From contig NZ_JBHTIK010000015.1 of the NCBI RefSeq assembly GCF_042676985.1, positions 558,001 through 622,000 on the forward strand: 64,000 bases of DNA, written 5' to 3'. Under the pieces are notes generated by a model. It made no database searches, was not told the DNA's origin, and worked only from the letters and a program-made list of their open reading frames with translations. This DNA comes from Sphingosinicella xenopeptidilytica (GTDB taxonomy: Bacteria; Pseudomonadota; Alphaproteobacteria; Sphingomonadales; Sphingomonadaceae). Position 1 is the stretch's first letter. Every line of letters begins with the position of its first letter. A program made the translations under genes and the position numbers. Positions 52,221-61,817 of the stretch are shown piece by piece.

Positions 52221-52759
52221 GGATCATTGCCGGCGCATGGCGCGGCCGCCCGCTCGTCGCGCCCGCGGGCGCCGAAACACGCCCCACGGCAGACCGGGTA
52301 CGCGAAACCTTGTTTTCGATGCTGACGAGTCGCCTCGGCACGTTCGAGGGCCTGCGCGTCGCCGATCTGTTCGCGGGCACCGGCGCGCTCGGGCTTGAAG
52401 CCCTGTCGCGCGGGGCGGCGCACGCGACGTTCATCGAGACAGACCGCGCCGCGCTCGCCGCGCTCAAGACCAATATCACCAAGCTCGGCGCCGCCGATCA
52501 CACCGACGTGCTGGCGCGAAGCGCGGATGCGCCCGGCACAGCCGTTGCGCCGCACGACCTCGTGCTCCTTGACCCACCCTACGGCAAGGGTCTCGCCGAA
52601 CGGGCACTGGCGGCATTACGACAGGGCGGCTGGCTCGCCCCCGGCGCATGGATCAGCGTGGAAACCAGCCGCGATGAAACCCTGGCACCGGAAGGCTATG
52701 CCGTGAATGCGGTGCGAAACGTCGGCAAGGCCTGCCTCCATTTGCTCCGGCCGCTTTAA
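52217..52759 (+). CDS. rsmD: 16S rRNA (guanine-966-N2)-methyltransferase RsmD
   Basis: A 180-residue SAM methyltransferase. It begins MRIIAGAWRGRPLVAPAG (the RsmD signature), contains TRPTADRVRETLFSML, the SAM motif VADLFAGTGALGLEALSRGA and the catalytic LLDPPYGKG. It methylates G966 of 16S rRNA. Translationally coupled to the pseudouridine synthase by a 4-bp overlap; its stop is 5 bp from the convergent AsmA gene. Confidence 0.95.
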   Translation: MRIIAGAWRGRPLVAPAGAETRPTADRVRETLFSMLTSRLGTFEGLRVADLFAGTGALGLEALSRGAAHATFIETDRAALAALKTNITKLGAADHTDVLARSADAPGTAVAPHDLVLLDPPYGKGLAERALAALRQGGWLAPGAWISVETSRDETLAPEGYAVNAVRNVGKACLHLLRPL

Positions 52760-52764
52760 CCGTC

Positions 52765-55700
52765 CTACTGCTCCTCGGCCGGCTTCTTCTTCCCGAACAA
52801 TTTGCCGAGGCCCTTGCCGAGCGCAGTGCCGAGTTCATCCTCCACGCTCTTCTGCGGCGCAGCTTCGGCGGGCGCCTCGCCTTCCGCAATGGCCGGCGCC
52901 TGCTGTTTCTTGCCGCCGATAAGCGTGCCGAGATCGAGTTTGTCGCCGCCCACCGCCGCCTTGATGCCAACGAGCGCGATACGCTTGCCGAACCACGTTT
53001 GCAGCGGCCCGAGCGAGTATTTCACCTCAGGCACCGGCAACGGCCCCTTGATGGTGGCGGGAATCGCTGGCGCATCCTTGTGGCTGCCGAGGCGGATCGT
53101 GGCGACGCTGTCCGCATACCACGCGCCCATGTCGACATAGCCCTTCGCGGTGACGCTGCCGCCGTCCATGTCGCTCGTCACCGTGTCGATATTGAAGCGA
53201 CCGCCCTTGCCGGTCGCGTCGATGGCGAGCGTGCGGTACTGCGTCTCGCCGCCTTTCAGCGCCGTGCCCGCAAAGCGCGCGAAACTGTCGAGCGAACGCA
53301 GATCGTTCAGTTCCTCGTCGAGCGCTTTCAGGTTCACCTTGCGGATCACGCCGTTCGTCGCGGCCAAGCGCACAGGCCCGGCGAGCGAGGACATCAGCGC
53401 TTTCTGCGAACGGCCGCGCGCGGTGACACTCGCGGTCATGTCGAACGTGCCGGTCGCAGGTGCGCTCGCCATCGCGGCCTTCAGGAACGGCTCCACCGGC
53501 ACACCGCTCAGCGCGACCTTCAGCGCCATGCCCTGCGCGTCGCCCGATGTGAGCGTACCGGAGGCTGTGAAGGCGCCACCATAGAGGCCACCCTTCAAGC
53601 CTTCGATATTCAGCGTCCCGCCCTTGCTGACGAGCGCGAGCGAAGGCTTCTCGAGCACATAGGCATCGTAGTTCGCCCGCTCTGCCGTGAATGCAATGCG
53701 GCCATCGAAATTCCGGATCCAGTCGAACGACAGCGGCTCCGAAGACCAGCGCGCGCCCTTCCCGCTTGCCGCCTCGGCCGCGCCCGTGCCGTCGTCGCCC
53801 ATCAGCGCGAGCACGGGCACGACGCCCGCTTTCAGCACGGCGTTCACCACCGGCACCGAACCGCCCGTATTGACGGACGCGTCGCCCGAAAGCGTCATGC
53901 CGCCGATCTTGCCTGCGATTCCGGTGATCTTCGCAACGTCGCCCGCGCCTGCGATCTGCATCCCGAGATCGAGAGGCCCGAGCTTCGCCCCGCGCGGCTC
54001 GTCCTGAAGCCGTGCGAGCACCACGCCCGCTTCCGGCGCCTTCGCCGAAGCCGCAAGCTGATAGGCAACGTCCGGCTCCGTCCGCACCCAGCCGTTGAGG
54101 CCGATTTCCGCGCCCGCATAGGTGACCGCGCCGCCGACATCGAGCTTCGACATCGGCCCCTTCACCGTGATGGCGCCCTTCACGCCCTCACCCGCAAGCC
54201 CGAGCGCAAGGTCGGCGCGGCGGTCGACCGAGAGCTTGTCAATGCTGCCCTTCGCCGTGATCCCGAAGCCGAGCGCCTCCTGTACCACCGCCTGCGCCAG
54301 CGTCACCTTGTCGGCCGCGTAGCTGCCCTTCGCGGTGATGCCGCCATAGCGGCTGCCGCCCATCAGCAGTTCGCCGAGCCGCACATCGAAGTTGACCGTG
54401 CGCGCGAAAGCATCGCCCGCTTTGGCGCTCGTCGATGGCTTGGAAACCACGCGATCCCAGTTCAGCCCTTGCAGGCCGAGCGTCACGTCGATCGGCAGCG
54501 TTTCTCCCAGCGGGTAGTGAACCTTGCCGGCGACCGATTTGCCATCCAGCGTTCCGCGCAGGTCGCCGAGCGTCACGGCATCGTCGCGGTATTCGATCGT
54601 GCCGCCGAGCGTCGCGGGCGGCAGCGACGTGTAGCCGTCCGTCCCGAACGCCGCGAGCGTCTGCGCCGGGCGCGGCAGGCTTGTGCCGAAGCGGCCCCGG
54701 AAGCGCGGATCGCCATCCGCTGCATCAAAGATACCGCGCAAAACAGCGCTGCCCCCACCCGCGAGCGCGAGCCTTGTATCGCCGAGCGTCACCACACGGT
54801 TCGCGAGCTTCACCGGCGCATTCACCGCGCCAAGCTGCATCGTGTCGTAACGCGCATCGTTCACGCGCACGAGCACATCGGCATCGATCGTCTCGGGAAG
54901 CTCGAACGGCTCCTTGTTTTCGTCCTTCTTTTCGCCCGATATCCAGTCCGCCGCGTTCAGCGCATCGATGATCAGCCGGCCACTGATTGCGGTCCGCGCG
55001 CCACGCTCCACGTCGAACGCCCCGCCGAATTTCGATCCCGCCACCGTTCCGCTGACATCGGCGATCCGAAGCTGGTCCGCCGTGCCCTCGATCGAGGCCT
55101 TGAGCTGGAAGGGCTTGGCGTAGGCGAGCGCCTTGGACGCCTCTTCACCGCTGAATGCGGCAAGCAAGTCGCCGAGCTTTTCGCCACTGACGGTGAGCCT
55201 GCCCGAAACCGGCGTCGCGGCATCGCCCTCCGCCTCACCGATTCGGCCCACGAAGGCGATCGTCCCGGCCTTTGCGAGCGTCGCATCGAGCTTGAGGCCG
55301 CCCTGCTCGTAGTCCGCCTTCAGCGTCACCGGCATCGCGCCGTAGCGCAGCGAACCTTCCACCGTGTACGGCCCTGCCGCGCTTGCGATGGCGACGTTCA
55401 TGTCGATATCGTCCACCCGCGTCGGCTCGCCCTCCGGCGACTGCATGATGAACGTACCCTTCTCGATACGGAAATCCTCGATCGAGAGTTCTCCGCCAGA
55501 CGAGTCCGACTCCGCCTTCGCCGGATCGGACCAGTTGCTGGTGCCGTCGGCATAGCTGATGATCCGCACCACCGGCGTTTCGAGCGCGATATACTTCACC
55601 TCCGCCCGCTTCGAGAGCAGCGGCAGGAACGCGACGGCGGCGGAGAGCTTTTCCGCCTTCACCAGCGGCTCACGGCTCGGCCCGAAACCGGTAACGGTCA

Positions 55701-55899
55701 GCCCCTCGGCTGAAAGCCGCGGGCTCGGCAGCAACGAAAAGCCGATGTCGCCGGCCACCTCCACGTCATAGCCCGTCGCCTCTTCCACGGCCGTTACGAG
55801 CTGCGGCTTGAACCAGTTCCAGTCGATGAAATAGGGCACGATCGCAACGACCGCCGCCGTTCCCGCCACTGCACCGAAACCAATCCACGTCTTCCGCAT
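52765..55899 (-). CDS. AsmA-family membrane-anchored protein
   Basis: A 1044-residue AsmA-like protein: one N-terminal membrane anchor (GFGAVAGTAAVVAIVPYFIDW), then a very long periplasmic region of repeating beta-rich segments, with the AsmA_2 part near the C-terminus (SLAGPVRLAATNGVIRKVNLKALD) and a KKPAEEQ tail. Members belong to the bridge-like lipid transporters that support outer-membrane biogenesis. The ATG at 55899 has GGAAG upstream; GTG 55914 is the alternative. It is divergent from the helicase gene, with 66 bp for both promoters. Confidence 0.88.
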   Translation of the reverse strand: MRKTWIGFGAVAGTAAVVAIVPYFIDWNWFKPQLVTAVEEATGYDVEVAGDIGFSLLPSPRLSAEGLTVTGFGPSREPLVKAEKLSAAVAFLPLLSKRAEVKYIALETPVVRIISYADGTSNWSDPAKAESDSSGGELSIEDFRIEKGTFIMQSPEGEPTRVDDIDMNVAIASAAGPYTVEGSLRYGAMPVTLKADYEQGGLKLDATLAKAGTIAFVGRIGEAEGDAATPVSGRLTVSGEKLGDLLAAFSGEEASKALAYAKPFQLKASIEGTADQLRIADVSGTVAGSKFGGAFDVERGARTAISGRLIIDALNAADWISGEKKDENKEPFELPETIDADVLVRVNDARYDTMQLGAVNAPVKLANRVVTLGDTRLALAGGGSAVLRGIFDAADGDPRFRGRFGTSLPRPAQTLAAFGTDGYTSLPPATLGGTIEYRDDAVTLGDLRGTLDGKSVAGKVHYPLGETLPIDVTLGLQGLNWDRVVSKPSTSAKAGDAFARTVNFDVRLGELLMGGSRYGGITAKGSYAADKVTLAQAVVQEALGFGITAKGSIDKLSVDRRADLALGLAGEGVKGAITVKGPMSKLDVGGAVTYAGAEIGLNGWVRTEPDVAYQLAASAKAPEAGVVLARLQDEPRGAKLGPLDLGMQIAGAGDVAKITGIAGKIGGMTLSGDASVNTGGSVPVVNAVLKAGVVPVLALMGDDGTGAAEAASGKGARWSSEPLSFDWIRNFDGRIAFTAERANYDAYVLEKPSLALVSKGGTLNIEGLKGGLYGGAFTASGTLTSGDAQGMALKVALSGVPVEPFLKAAMASAPATGTFDMTASVTARGRSQKALMSSLAGPVRLAATNGVIRKVNLKALDEELNDLRSLDSFARFAGTALKGGETQYRTLAIDATGKGGRFNIDTVTSDMDGGSVTAKGYVDMGAWYADSVATIRLGSHKDAPAIPATIKGPLPVPEVKYSLGPLQTWFGKRIALVGIKAAVGGDKLDLGTLIGGKKQQAPAIAEGEAPAEAAPQKSVEDELGTALGKGLGKLFGKKKPAEEQ

Positions 55900-55965
55900 T
55901 GCGCTTCCGTTCACAAAATGTTCTTCACGCTGGCCAAGACAGCACCATAGAGATTATCACAGCGA

Positions 55966-58263
55966 ATGATGAGTGTATCTGTTCCCACCTCGACCCGCGA
56001 TGAACCGCCCTATCTCAGCGGCCTGAACGCGCCGCAGCGCGACGCTGTGCTGACGACGGAAGGCCCCGTGCTGATGCTGGCGGGCGCTGGAACAGGGAAA
56101 ACACGCGCGCTCACCGCGCGGCTCGCCCACATCATCTACACGCAGCGCGCGTGGCCATCCGAAATCCTCGCGGTCACCTTCACCAACAAGGCAGCGCGCG
56201 AGATGCGCGAGCGGATGCACAGCGTGATTGGCGATGTGTCGGAGGGGCTGGGCTGGCTCGGCACCTTCCATGCCGTCGCCGCGAAGATGCTGCGCCGCCA
56301 CGCCGAGCTCGTCGGCCTCAAGTCCAACTTCTCGATCCTCGATACGGACGACCAGATTCGCCTGCTGAAGCAGATCATCACCGCCGCCGATCTCGACGAG
56401 AAGCGCTGGCCCGCGCGCCAGTTCGCCGGGCTCATCGACAAGTGGAAGAACCGCGGCTGGACACCCGAATCGCTCCCCAAGGACGAAACGTGGGCCTTCG
56501 CGGACGGCAAGGCGGGCGCACTCTACGCCGCCTATCAGGCACGGCTCGTCGAGCTTAACGCCACCGATTTCGGTGATCTGCTGCTCCACATGCTCACCAT
56601 CTTCGCGAAGCACCGCGATGTGCTGGAGCAGTACCAGACGCGTTTCCGCTACATCCTCGTCGACGAGTATCAGGACACCAACGTCTCGCAATACCTATGG
56701 CTGCGCCTACTCGCGCAGAAGCACAAGAACATCTGCTGCGTGGGCGACGACGACCAGTCGATCTACTCATGGCGCGGTGCGGAGGTCGCCAACATCCTGC
56801 GATTCGAGCAGGATTTTCCCGGCGCAAAGGTGATCCGCCTCGAGCAGAACTATCGTTCCTCCGGCCACATCCTCGGTGCAGCGGGCGGCCTCATCGCGCA
56901 GAACGCAGATCGGCTCGGCAAGACGCTGTGGACCGAGGCGGACAGCGGTGAAAAGGTCCGCGTGCTCGGCGTGTGGGATGGCCCCGAAGAAGCCCGCCGT
57001 GTCGGCGAAGAGATCGAAAGCCTCCAGCGCCGGGGCGTCTCCGCTGACCACATCGCGATCCTCGTGCGCGCCCAGTATCAGATGCTGGAGTTCGAAGAGC
57101 GCTTCGTGCGCGTCGGCATCCCGTTCCGCATCATCGGCGGGCCGCGCTTCTTCGCCCGGCTCGAAATCCGCGACGCCCTCGCCTACTTCCGCGTCGTCAG
57201 CCAGCCCGCTGACGACCTCGCCTTCGAACGCATCGTCAACACGCCCAAGCGCGGCCTCGGCGACAAGAGCCTGCAGCGCCTGCACCAGTTCGCCGCCGCG
57301 GCCGGAATCCCTCTCTCCGTCGCTGCCTCGGACATCGCTGGCACCAGCGAGATTCCCCCGGCTGCGCGCAAGGCGCTTGCCCAGCTTTCGGAAGACTTCC
57401 GCCGCTGGCGCGGACATCTATCCGATAAGATGCCTCACCCGGAACTGGCCCGCATCATCATCGAGGAATCGGGTTATCTCGCCATGTGGCAGGCCGACCG
57501 CTCCACCGAGGCGCAGGGACGTGTCGAGAACCTGCTCGAACTCACCCGCGCGATGGAGGAGTTCGAATCGATGGAGGCGTTCCTCGAACACGTCAGCCTC
57601 GTGATGGACAACGAGGAGGCGCGCGACGAGCCCAAGGTCACGATCATGACGCTGCACGGCGCCAAGGGCCTCGAGTTCGATCATGTCTTCCTCGTCGGCT
57701 GGGAGGAAGGCGTGTTCCCTTCGCAGCGTTCGCTCGACGAAGGCGGGCTCAAGAGCCTGGAGGAAGAACGCCGCCTCGCCTACGTCGGCATCACACGCGC
57801 CAAGCAGGAAGCGACGATCCTCCACGCCGCGAACCGCCGCGTCTACGGCCAGTGGACCTCGTCCATCCCCTCACGCTTCGTCAGCGAACTCCCGCGCGAG
57901 CATATCGAGGCCGAAACCTCGCTCTCCGGCGGCGCCTCGCTCTGGCGCGCCGCGCTCGACGAACGCGATCCCTTCGCCGATGTGAGCCGCGCCACCCAGC
58001 GCGGCCACGGCCCCGGCTGGCAACGCGCTCAAACCTACGGCCGCCCGGTGCGCACTGGCACGCAGATCGAAGCGAAGCCCGTCTCAGTCACCGTCGGCGC
58101 CGCCGCCCGCCGCGACCTCTCCGTAGGGATGCGCGTCTTCCACCAAAAGTTCGGCGGCGGCACGATCAAGGGCATCGAGGGCAACAAGCTGGAAGTCGCG
58201 TTCGATCATGCGGGCGAGAAGCGTGTGCTCGACAGTTTTGTCGAAGTGCAGGGGCAAGGTTAA
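55966..58263 (+). CDS. uvrD: UvrD/PcrA-type ATP-dependent DNA helicase
   Basis: A 765-residue SF1A helicase with all motifs in order: I AGAGTGKTRALTARL, Ia VTFTNKAAREMRERM, II LVDEYQDTN, III GDDDQSIYSWRGA, IV LEQNYRS, V MTLHGAKGLEFDHVFLVGW, VI RRLAYVGITRAK. The last 60 residues (GMRVFHQKFGGGTIKGIEG) form the C-terminal domain seen in UvrD/PcrA. It unwinds DNA in nucleotide-excision and mismatch repair and removes recombination intermediates. ATG 55966 or 55969. Confidence 0.95.
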   Translation: MMSVSVPTSTRDEPPYLSGLNAPQRDAVLTTEGPVLMLAGAGTGKTRALTARLAHIIYTQRAWPSEILAVTFTNKAAREMRERMHSVIGDVSEGLGWLGTFHAVAAKMLRRHAELVGLKSNFSILDTDDQIRLLKQIITAADLDEKRWPARQFAGLIDKWKNRGWTPESLPKDETWAFADGKAGALYAAYQARLVELNATDFGDLLLHMLTIFAKHRDVLEQYQTRFRYILVDEYQDTNVSQYLWLRLLAQKHKNICCVGDDDQSIYSWRGAEVANILRFEQDFPGAKVIRLEQNYRSSGHILGAAGGLIAQNADRLGKTLWTEADSGEKVRVLGVWDGPEEARRVGEEIESLQRRGVSADHIAILVRAQYQMLEFEERFVRVGIPFRIIGGPRFFARLEIRDALAYFRVVSQPADDLAFERIVNTPKRGLGDKSLQRLHQFAAAAGIPLSVAASDIAGTSEIPPAARKALAQLSEDFRRWRGHLSDKMPHPELARIIIEESGYLAMWQADRSTEAQGRVENLLELTRAMEEFESMEAFLEHVSLVMDNEEARDEPKVTIMTLHGAKGLEFDHVFLVGWEEGVFPSQRSLDEGGLKSLEEERRLAYVGITRAKQEATILHAANRRVYGQWTSSIPSRFVSELPREHIEAETSLSGGASLWRAALDERDPFADVSRATQRGHGPGWQRAQTYGRPVRTGTQIEAKPVSVTVGAAARRDLSVGMRVFHQKFGGGTIKGIEGNKLEVAFDHAGEKRVLDSFVEVQGQG

Positions 58264-58312
58264 TGGCTAAGCCGCTTATCAAAGCTGGCAGCCATTGCAG
58301 AACAGTGCTCCA

Positions 58313-58687
58313 CTAATACTCAGCGCAGAGAAAATACTCATCGCTTCCCTCAAAAGAGACGCGACGAATTGATACACGCCACTCAGTGCATCCAGCGACA
58401 CCATCCGTCGTTAAACGAAACGATACGGACCTATCGCCGGTCAAAATATTTTCAATTAGAGCGATATAAAATGACTTATCCTTACAAACAAATTCAGATT
58501 TTAGATCATCTATTTCACACGCGATGTAAGCCTTTATCCACGACAAAGTTTGACGTGTTTCTCTAAGAACGTATCGTGATGTTTGGAAGGGAAGAATACG
58601 CAATCTCCCCCTTGCACCAAAAACAAAATTCTCAATATCCTCATCAGGCGGCTCCTGTTCTGGTTCGTACCGAAGAATTTCGGCCAT
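58313..58687 (-). CDS. AT-rich hypothetical protein
   Basis: A 124-residue protein of unknown function in a stretch clearly more AT-rich than its neighbours. It starts MAEILRYEPEQEPPDEDIENF and has a beta-rich C-terminus (SVSFRLTTDGVAGCTEWRVSIRRVSFEGSDEYFLC). The start at 58687 gives the acidic N-terminus; the frame is open to 58744. No domain recognised. It resembles small orphan cargo inserted between helicase and peptidase genes. Confidence 0.5.
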   Translation of the reverse strand: MAEILRYEPEQEPPDEDIENFVFGARGRLRILPFQTSRYVLRETRQTLSWIKAYIACEIDDLKSEFVCKDKSFYIALIENILTGDRSVSFRLTTDGVAGCTEWRVSIRRVSFEGSDEYFLCAEY

Positions 58688-58819
58688 CGGACCTTTCCCA
58701 AGATGCCAATTTCTAATTGTCAGCATTAGGAGGCTACCGGACAATACGCACCCTTTCTACTTCTCCCAATCCATGAGTTCAGTCTATTAACAAAACGACG
58801 ATTAAGAGGCGCCCACCCC

Positions 58820-60523
58820 TCAAAACACCGCCTTCGCTTCGGCCTCCTTCATCATCGCCTTGCGCACCAGCGGAATCGGGGGACCACCGTAGCCGAGGAA
58901 TTCGTCGTGGAAGGCCTTCCACGCCTTGCGACCGCCGCGTGGAGCCGTCCAGTCCTCGCGGAGCTTGCGGATCAGCAGCTTGCCCATCGTGTAGTTGAGG
59001 TAGGCAGGATCATAGGTGCCGCGCGCCGATTGCTGGCGGGCGTTGCCTTCGTCCTGATAGCACTGGTCGCGGAACATCTGGCGGGACTGTTCAACGCTCA
59101 TGCCGCGCGCGTGCATCCCGATCGCGGAGAGGTAGCGGCAATCGCGCAGCAGCGCGTTCGAAAGCTGGCCGACATGCGTGGCCGGGTCGCCGTTCCCGAG
59201 CCCCGCTTCCCACATCATTTCCTCGGTATAGTGCGCCCAGCCTTCCGCGAAGGCATAGCCGACGAACACCTTTCCGAACTGCGATTTCGCGCGGTTCGCG
59301 TGCAGGAAATTGAGGAAATGCCCCGGCCAGACCTCGTGCACCGAGGTGAACAGGAGGTCGAGCTTGCCGGGCACGAAGGCGTCCTGCACGTCCTTCGGCC
59401 AGGAAGGATCGGGCGGCGAAATGTAGTAGACCGAAGGCAGGCCTTTCTCATACGGCCCCGGAATGTCGATGTAGGCGCTGTTCTGCCGGTTGAACGGCGG
59501 CGATTCCTCGACAAGCGCCTCCTCCGTGCCCGGAATGGTCACGAGATCGGCCTTCACCAGAAACGCCTTCAGGTCCGGAAGCTGCCGCCGCGCCTCCGCG
59601 ACCGGTCCGTCCGGTTTGTCGTTCGAAACGACCGCCATGCAGTCTGCGATAGGCTTGCCGGGCGCGAGCTTGTCGCATGCCGATTTTAGCGCTGCCTGAT
59701 TGCGCTTAAGGTCCGCCTCGCCGATGCGTTCGAGTTCATCGAGGCTGATGTCGACGCCCTCGGTTTCGCGTACCATCGCTGCGAACGTTTTCGGCCCCAG
59801 TACGAAGTCCTCGGTCTGGCCCGCACGCTTGGTTTCCATGAACGCGGCAAGATCGCGCATCGCCTTCGCGCCCGTGCTGCTCGCGGTATCCAGTTCCTTC
59901 TGAAGCGCTTCGTCCTTCACCTCCGCGAAGGCCATCTTCACGTCCTTGGCGAAATAATCGGCATAGCCGTTGAACGCCGCGAGGCCGTAATCGATGTACG
60001 TGCGCGGCATCGGGCCCGCGAGGTTAGCCTTGATCTGCTCGGCCGCCTTGGGAAGCGCGTTCGCGTATTTCACAAACGCCTTCAGGCGCACGTCCGGCGC
60101 CGCATAGGGCCGCGCCACATAGACGTTCGGATCGAGCCCGCCATCGGTGTAGAAGGCGGGATTGCGGTAAGGCCAGCGCGCCGTTTCCAGCCAGAACAGG
60201 CTGCCGCGCGTCACCGCGATCAGATAATCGCGCTCGAAGCGCTCGGCATCGGCGAGCCCGGCGGGATCGATCGCCTCGGCATCGGCAAGCGCCGCCTTCA
60301 GCCGAGCGATCTCGGCATCGATTCCCGCCTTAGACCAATCGGGAAGCACACCGTCGTACTCGTGTCGCCCCTGATAGACCGCGAAATAGGGATCGGCCTT
60401 GAAGGTTGCCTCGATATAGGAGTCGGAAAAGGCCTTCCAATCCGCCTTCGCGGGCGCTTTGGGCGCGGAGTCGCACGCGGCGACGCCGACGAGAAGAAGT
60501 GGCAGAAGCGTACGAAGTTTCAT
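58820..60523 (-). CDS. DUF885 family lipoprotein, putative metallopeptidase
   Basis: A 567-residue DUF885 protein with a lipoprotein signal (MKLRTLLPLLLVGVAAC, lipobox VAAC). The zinc-site-like motif is HEVWPGHF, with FAEGWAHYTEEM downstream. It is the third DUF885 gene in the window and the only one with a clear lipobox, so it is probably membrane-tethered in the periplasm. Convergent neighbours are the AT-rich orphan and prmA on the far side. Confidence 0.87.
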   Translation of the reverse strand: MKLRTLLPLLLVGVAACDSAPKAPAKADWKAFSDSYIEATFKADPYFAVYQGRHEYDGVLPDWSKAGIDAEIARLKAALADAEAIDPAGLADAERFERDYLIAVTRGSLFWLETARWPYRNPAFYTDGGLDPNVYVARPYAAPDVRLKAFVKYANALPKAAEQIKANLAGPMPRTYIDYGLAAFNGYADYFAKDVKMAFAEVKDEALQKELDTASSTGAKAMRDLAAFMETKRAGQTEDFVLGPKTFAAMVRETEGVDISLDELERIGEADLKRNQAALKSACDKLAPGKPIADCMAVVSNDKPDGPVAEARRQLPDLKAFLVKADLVTIPGTEEALVEESPPFNRQNSAYIDIPGPYEKGLPSVYYISPPDPSWPKDVQDAFVPGKLDLLFTSVHEVWPGHFLNFLHANRAKSQFGKVFVGYAFAEGWAHYTEEMMWEAGLGNGDPATHVGQLSNALLRDCRYLSAIGMHARGMSVEQSRQMFRDQCYQDEGNARQQSARGTYDPAYLNYTMGKLLIRKLREDWTAPRGGRKAWKAFHDEFLGYGGPPIPLVRKAMMKEAEAKAVF

Positions 60524-60639
60524 GATTTCAGCCTCGTCAGGAGCACTATGCGCGGAGCATGACGGCAGCTCCCACGGCTGCCAAGAGCCGTTCGTCGAAA
60601 CATTGCCACCCGCTCCGGCGCGGCCTATTCCGCAACGCT

Positions 60640-61530
60640 ATGACGACATGGAAACTCACCTTCGCCTGCAAGCGCGCCGAGGCGGACCTCTTTACCGGAG
60701 ACGTGCCCGAGCTTGCCGACTTCGATCCGCCGCCCGTCGTGATGACGAGCGAGCCCGATGAATCGAAGCCCGATGACTGGCAGCTCGATGTTTATACTGA
60801 GGAGCACCCGCCGCAGGCGCTGATCGAGACCGTCTCGGCGCTACTGCCGAGCGCAAAGGGCGCGTACACGCTCGTCGAGCTGGATGATGAGGACTGGGTT
60901 ACGCTCAGTCAGGCGGGGCTCGATCCGGTCGAGGCCGGGCGTTTCTTTGTCCACACCGCGGCGGATGCGGAAAAACTGCCGCCGGGCCGCATCGGCCTTC
61001 AGATCGAGGCGGGTCTCGCCTTCGGCACCGGCCAGCACGCGACGACCACGGGCTGCCTGCTGACGCTCGATGCGCTCGATTTCGGGCCGAAAAACGTGCT
61101 CGATCTCGGCACCGGCACCGCGATCCTCGCGCTCGCCGCAGCGAAAATGTGGCCGGACGCAAAGGGCACGGCAAGCGACATCGATCCCGTCGCGATCAAG
61201 GTGTCGCGCGAGAATGTCGAGATCAATGGTGTGAATGTCGGGGAAGAAGCGGGCGAGATCGCGCTCTACGTGGCCGACGGGCTTGAAGATGCAGCGCTTG
61301 CCGCACGCGGTCCGTTCGATCTTATCGTGGCGAATATCCTCGCCGGACCGCTCATTGAAATGGCGCCGTCCATCGCGGCGGCGCTTGCGCCCGGCGGGAC
61401 GTTAGTCCTCGCCGGGTTGCTCGCGGGTCAGGCCGAAGCGGTTGAAGCGGCGTACCGCAATTGCGGTGTCGCGCCGGTCTCCAGAACCGTCATCGGCGAG
61501 TGGCCGACCTTGCGGCTCCTCAGAGCCTGA
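60640..61530 (+). CDS. prmA: Ribosomal protein L11 methyltransferase PrmA
   Basis: A 296-residue SAM enzyme that trimethylates ribosomal protein L11. N-terminal substrate-binding part (MTTWKLTFACKRAEADLF), then GLAFGTGQHATTTGCL, the SAM motif VLDLGTGTAILALAAAKMW, the acidic SDIDPVAI and IVANILAGPLIEM. The ATG at 60640 gives the family N-terminus; the frame is open upstream to 60559 but the extension is not family-like. Ribosome binding site is weak. Confidence 0.93.
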   Translation: MTTWKLTFACKRAEADLFTGDVPELADFDPPPVVMTSEPDESKPDDWQLDVYTEEHPPQALIETVSALLPSAKGAYTLVELDDEDWVTLSQAGLDPVEAGRFFVHTAADAEKLPPGRIGLQIEAGLAFGTGQHATTTGCLLTLDALDFGPKNVLDLGTGTAILALAAAKMWPDAKGTASDIDPVAIKVSRENVEINGVNVGEEAGEIALYVADGLEDAALAARGPFDLIVANILAGPLIEMAPSIAAALAPGGTLVLAGLLAGQAEAVEAAYRNCGVAPVSRTVIGEWPTLRLLRA

Positions 61531-61539
61531 GGCCCGTGG

Positions 61540-61692
61540 TTACGGGCGCCAAGCGTGGAACAGCTGCATGTCGCGGCCGCGATCGCTGAAAAGTCCAGCG
61601 AGGCTGCGCGCTTCACGAAGCTTGGTCGGCTGCACCGTCTGCCCATCCTGCGGGAAAGCCATCGTGGCCGCCTTCGCATATGCGTAGATCAT
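61540..61692 (-). CDS. Small 50-residue protein with strong ribosome binding site
   Basis: A short frame reading MIYAYAKAATMAFPQDGQTV at its start and ending MQLFHAWRP. AGGAGG lies four to five bases upstream of the ATG at 61692, and there is no competing gene. It is hydrophilic and mixed in charge, and its family is unknown to me. Strong translation signal and clean stop support a real gene. Confidence 0.55.
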   Translation of the reverse strand: MIYAYAKAATMAFPQDGQTVQPTKLREARSLAGLFSDRGRDMQLFHAWRP

Positions 61693-61781
61693 GTAAGCCT
61701 CCTATTGCCGCCCCTAGTGGCGACAGAGAGACATATGATGCAGTGCAGCATCACTGAGTAGCCGTTGAAATATCCTAACAA

Positions 61782-61800
61782 CTATGCATCCAGTGCATAG
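61782..61800 (-). terminator. Hairpin downstream of the first P450 gene
   Basis: CTATGCA (61782-61788) and TGCATAG (61794-61800) pair over 7 bp around a 5-nt loop, and on the minus strand are followed by TTGTT. It lies 18 bp past the P450 stop, so a weak terminator is likely. Confidence 0.45.
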
Positions 61801-61817
61801 CTCATGCTAAATACCTG

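Noticed and set aside
52999..55713. A 900-codon plus-strand open frame opposite the AsmA gene
   Set aside because: Low-complexity, strongly basic translation without motifs; the minus-strand AsmA protein with its membrane anchor explains the region.
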